From positions 1 through 7,569 of the forward strand of contig CASFMG010000100.1 of assembly GCA_949295755.1 (NCBI GenBank): a stretch of 7,569 nt of DNA, written 5' to 3'. A program made the translations under genes and the position numbers. Source of the stretch: an uncultured Christensenella sp. (GTDB taxonomy: Bacteria > Bacillota > Clostridia > Christensenellales > UBA1242). Shown here one piece after another: positions 5,818 to 7,569 of this stretch. Numbering within the stretch: the stretch's first letter is position 1; every line of letters starts with the position of its first letter. The notes below the pieces were generated by a model. That model saw nothing but the letters and a program-made list of their open reading frames with translations, did no database searches and had not been told where the DNA came from.

Positions 5818-7569
5818 ATTGCTTATAAATAATAATTTTAATTTAGATGAAAAAGATAAAATTTTATTGGATAATATTTGTGTAAATTTTGACAAATTAA
5901 AAGAAAATAAAATATTTACTATAATAAATAATTTAATTAAATTTCGATTAGATTTAGATTCTATTTTAGCATATCTTGCATTTGAATTGAATTATAAGCT
6001 TGATGAAAGCGTAGATAATGATATATTAAAAGTATATAATACACTTATTTCTAATTTTACTATTTCAGAAGGTATGTCAAAACAAGAGCAAGCAGATGTT
6101 TTGAGAAAAATGTTTATTGCTATGAGCAATGATATAAGAGTTATTGTTATTAGACTTTATATTATGCTGTACGAAATTTCAAATTACAAATTGCCACTTA
6201 CGCAAAAACAACATCAAAATTTAATTGATATTAGAGACATTTATGCACCACTTGCAGAAAGACTGGGATTAAATTCTTTAAAGTCTGAACTTGAAGATTA
6301 CTGTCTTAAATTTTTAAATCATAAAACATATGAAAATCTTGCAAAAAGTGTTATGCTTCAAAAAGATGAAAACCAAAAACAGATTGAATTGACTACAAAA
6401 AAACTTGAAGAAATATTAAAAGAATTAAATTTGAAAAATGCAACAATAATGGCAAGACAAAAGCACTTTTCAAGCATATATAAAAAGATTAAATCAAAAG
6501 GTTATTCACTTGCAAACATTTATGATTTAATTGCAGTTAGAGTTATTGTTGATACTGTTGAAGAATGCTATGCAGTTCTTGGAAAAATTCACGGTATATA
6601 TAAACCAATGGAAGGAAGATTTAAAGATTATATTGCTTCTCCAAAACCAAACGGTTATCAATCTTTGCATACTACAATAATAGCAGAAAATGATAGGCCA
6701 CTTGAAATTCAAATAAGAACAAATGAAATGCACAAACTTGCTGAATTTGGTGTATTTGCTCACTGGCTTTACAAAGAAAAGAAGAATAAACTAAGCGAAT
6801 TAGATAAAAAAATTTCTTGGCTTCGTGAAATTATGGAAACATCAAAAGATTTGACAGGCGAAGAATTTGTTGATACTTTAAGAACAAATTTGTGTGAAGG
6901 TCAAATATATGTTCAAACTCCAAAAGGTAAAGTTTTAGAATTTATAGATGGTGCAACAGTTTTAGATTTTGCATATAGTATACATTCTGATATTGGAAAT
7001 GCTTGCATTGGTGCAAAAATAAATGGAAATATTAAACCACTGTCGACAAAAATGAAAAATGGTGATATCGTTGAAATAATTACATCACAAAATTCAAAAG
7101 GACCGTCAAAAGATTGGCTTAAAATAGTAAAAACATCATCAGCAAAATCAAAAATAAATTCATATTTTAAGCATCAATTAAGAGAAGAAAATGTAAAACT
7201 TGGGTTAAGTATGTTGGAGCAAGCAATTAAAACAAAAGGTTATTCGCCAAATAAATTGTTGGTTGACAAATACTTGAATTTGGAACAATTTAAGTATGTG
7301 TTTAACACAAAAGAAGAGTTGTTTGCTTCTATTGGTTATGGAAGTGTTCCTGTAAATAATATTTGCAATAAAATTTGTCAACTGTATGAACAAGACCACA
7401 AAGACGAAATTGCAAATAATGAATTTAGTCAAGCAAACACATCACTCACAATAAAGAGAAATAAAGATGGAATTTTGGTTGATGGTGATAGTGGAATGCT
7501 TATAAGGTATGCCGGTTGTTGTTCTCCAGTTTTTGGTGAAGAAATAAAAGGTTATATTTCTCGTGGAAG
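5804..7569 (+). CDS. relA: Rel-family (p)ppGpp synthetase with degenerate hydrolase domain (3' end outside window)
   Basis: 588 residues are visible of a protein usually near 730. It transfers pyrophosphate from ATP to GDP/GTP to make the stringent-response alarmone. The synthetase domain (about 205-325) looks complete: RQKHFSSIYKK (218-228), YDLIAVR (240-246) with the catalytic-type Asp241, GRFKDYI (271-277), KPNGYQSLHT (281-290), EIQIRT (301-306) and AHW (319-321). A TGS domain follows (about 366-427, including FAYSIHSDIGN), then a helical region, then the start of the zinc-finger segment with a Cys-Cys pair (572-573). The final Cys and the ACT domain would lie beyond the edge. The N-terminal HD hydrolase (1-170) keeps the RKMFIAM-DIRV (101-113) and IYAPLAERLG (146-155) landmarks. 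However, the aligned HP, HD and DRLHN metal residues are gone; the last site reads IMLYE (120-124). So it probably makes alarmone but cannot hydrolyse it. It is coupled to recJ by a 14-nt overlap. Confidence 0.93.
   Translation, partial: MEKIKLLINNNFNLDEKDKILLDNICVNFDKLKENKIFTIINNLIKFRLDLDSILAYLAFELNYKLDESVDNDILKVYNTLISNFTISEGMSKQEQADVLRKMFIAMSNDIRVIVIRLYIMLYEISNYKLPLTQKQHQNLIDIRDIYAPLAERLGLNSLKSELEDYCLKFLNHKTYENLAKSVMLQKDENQKQIELTTKKLEEILKELNLKNATIMARQKHFSSIYKKIKSKGYSLANIYDLIAVRVIVDTVEECYAVLGKIHGIYKPMEGRFKDYIASPKPNGYQSLHTTIIAENDRPLEIQIRTNEMHKLAEFGVFAHWLYKEKKNKLSELDKKISWLREIMETSKDLTGEEFVDTLRTNLCEGQIYVQTPKGKVLEFIDGATVLDFAYSIHSDIGNACIGAKINGNIKPLSTKMKNGDIVEIITSQNSKGPSKDWLKIVKTSSAKSKINSYFKHQLREENVKLGLSMLEQAIKTKGYSPNKLLVDKYLNLEQFKYVFNTKEELFASIGYGSVPVNNICNKICQLYEQDHKDEIANNEFSQANTSLTIKRNKDGILVDGDSGMLIRYAGCCSPVFGEEIKGYISRG

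Noticed and set aside
5500..5960. Very AT-rich, Asn/Ile/Lys-rich stretch across the recJ end and rel start, considered as foreign DNA or a broken gene
   Set aside because: Both frames stay open, the RecJ C-terminal domain pattern continues, and weakly constrained regions drift to AT in such genomes. There are no repeats or mobile-element marks at its borders.
1..7569. Mollicute-type code (TGA as Trp), suggested by the extreme AT content
   Set aside because: All recognised genes use TGG for Trp and none contains an in-frame TGA, and the gene order is clostridial.

Overview
The window comes from a very AT-rich, low-G+C genome that uses the standard bacterial code: TGG encodes Trp and no TGA interrupts any gene. 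All genes lie on the + strand. The order yajC-like end, TIGR04086-type membrane protein, secD, secF, recJ, relA is the conserved order of Clostridia, with Shine-Dalgarno sites and SigA-type promoters typical of Firmicutes. My best guess is an uncultured, AT-rich member of the Clostridia. Two genes I would expect in the clostridial arrangement are missing: scfA/scfB before secD, and apt between recJ and relA.

Layout. (1) Positions 1-723 hold the C-terminal end of a probable YajC and a small four-helix membrane protein, closed by a strong hairpin terminator. (2) Positions 836-3329 are a separate secD-secF transcription unit with a near-consensus promoter, a 14-nt gene overlap and its own terminator. 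(3) From 3343 a new promoter drives recJ, followed by a Rel-family (p)ppGpp synthetase gene that overlaps recJ by 14 nt and runs off the right edge. There is no non-coding stretch over 300 bases.

YajC, SecD and SecF form the accessory complex of the Sec translocon. RecJ is a 5'-3' single-strand exonuclease for repair and recombination. Rel makes the stringent-response alarmone. The last two have no direct biochemical link to secretion; they share the neighbourhood through conserved clostridial gene order.

The main surprise is that two systems have folds and neighbours preserved but key residues gone. SecD and SecF both lack the intramembrane aspartates, and SecF also lacks the arginine, that define the proton-coupled step of SecDF. 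The Rel protein keeps an apparently complete synthetase and TGS domain, but its N-terminal HD hydrolase has lost every metal-binding residue I can align. It still carries the RxKD loop of bifunctional Rel rather than the ExDD loop of monofunctional RelA. No mobile element, CRISPR array, tRNA or rRNA was seen.
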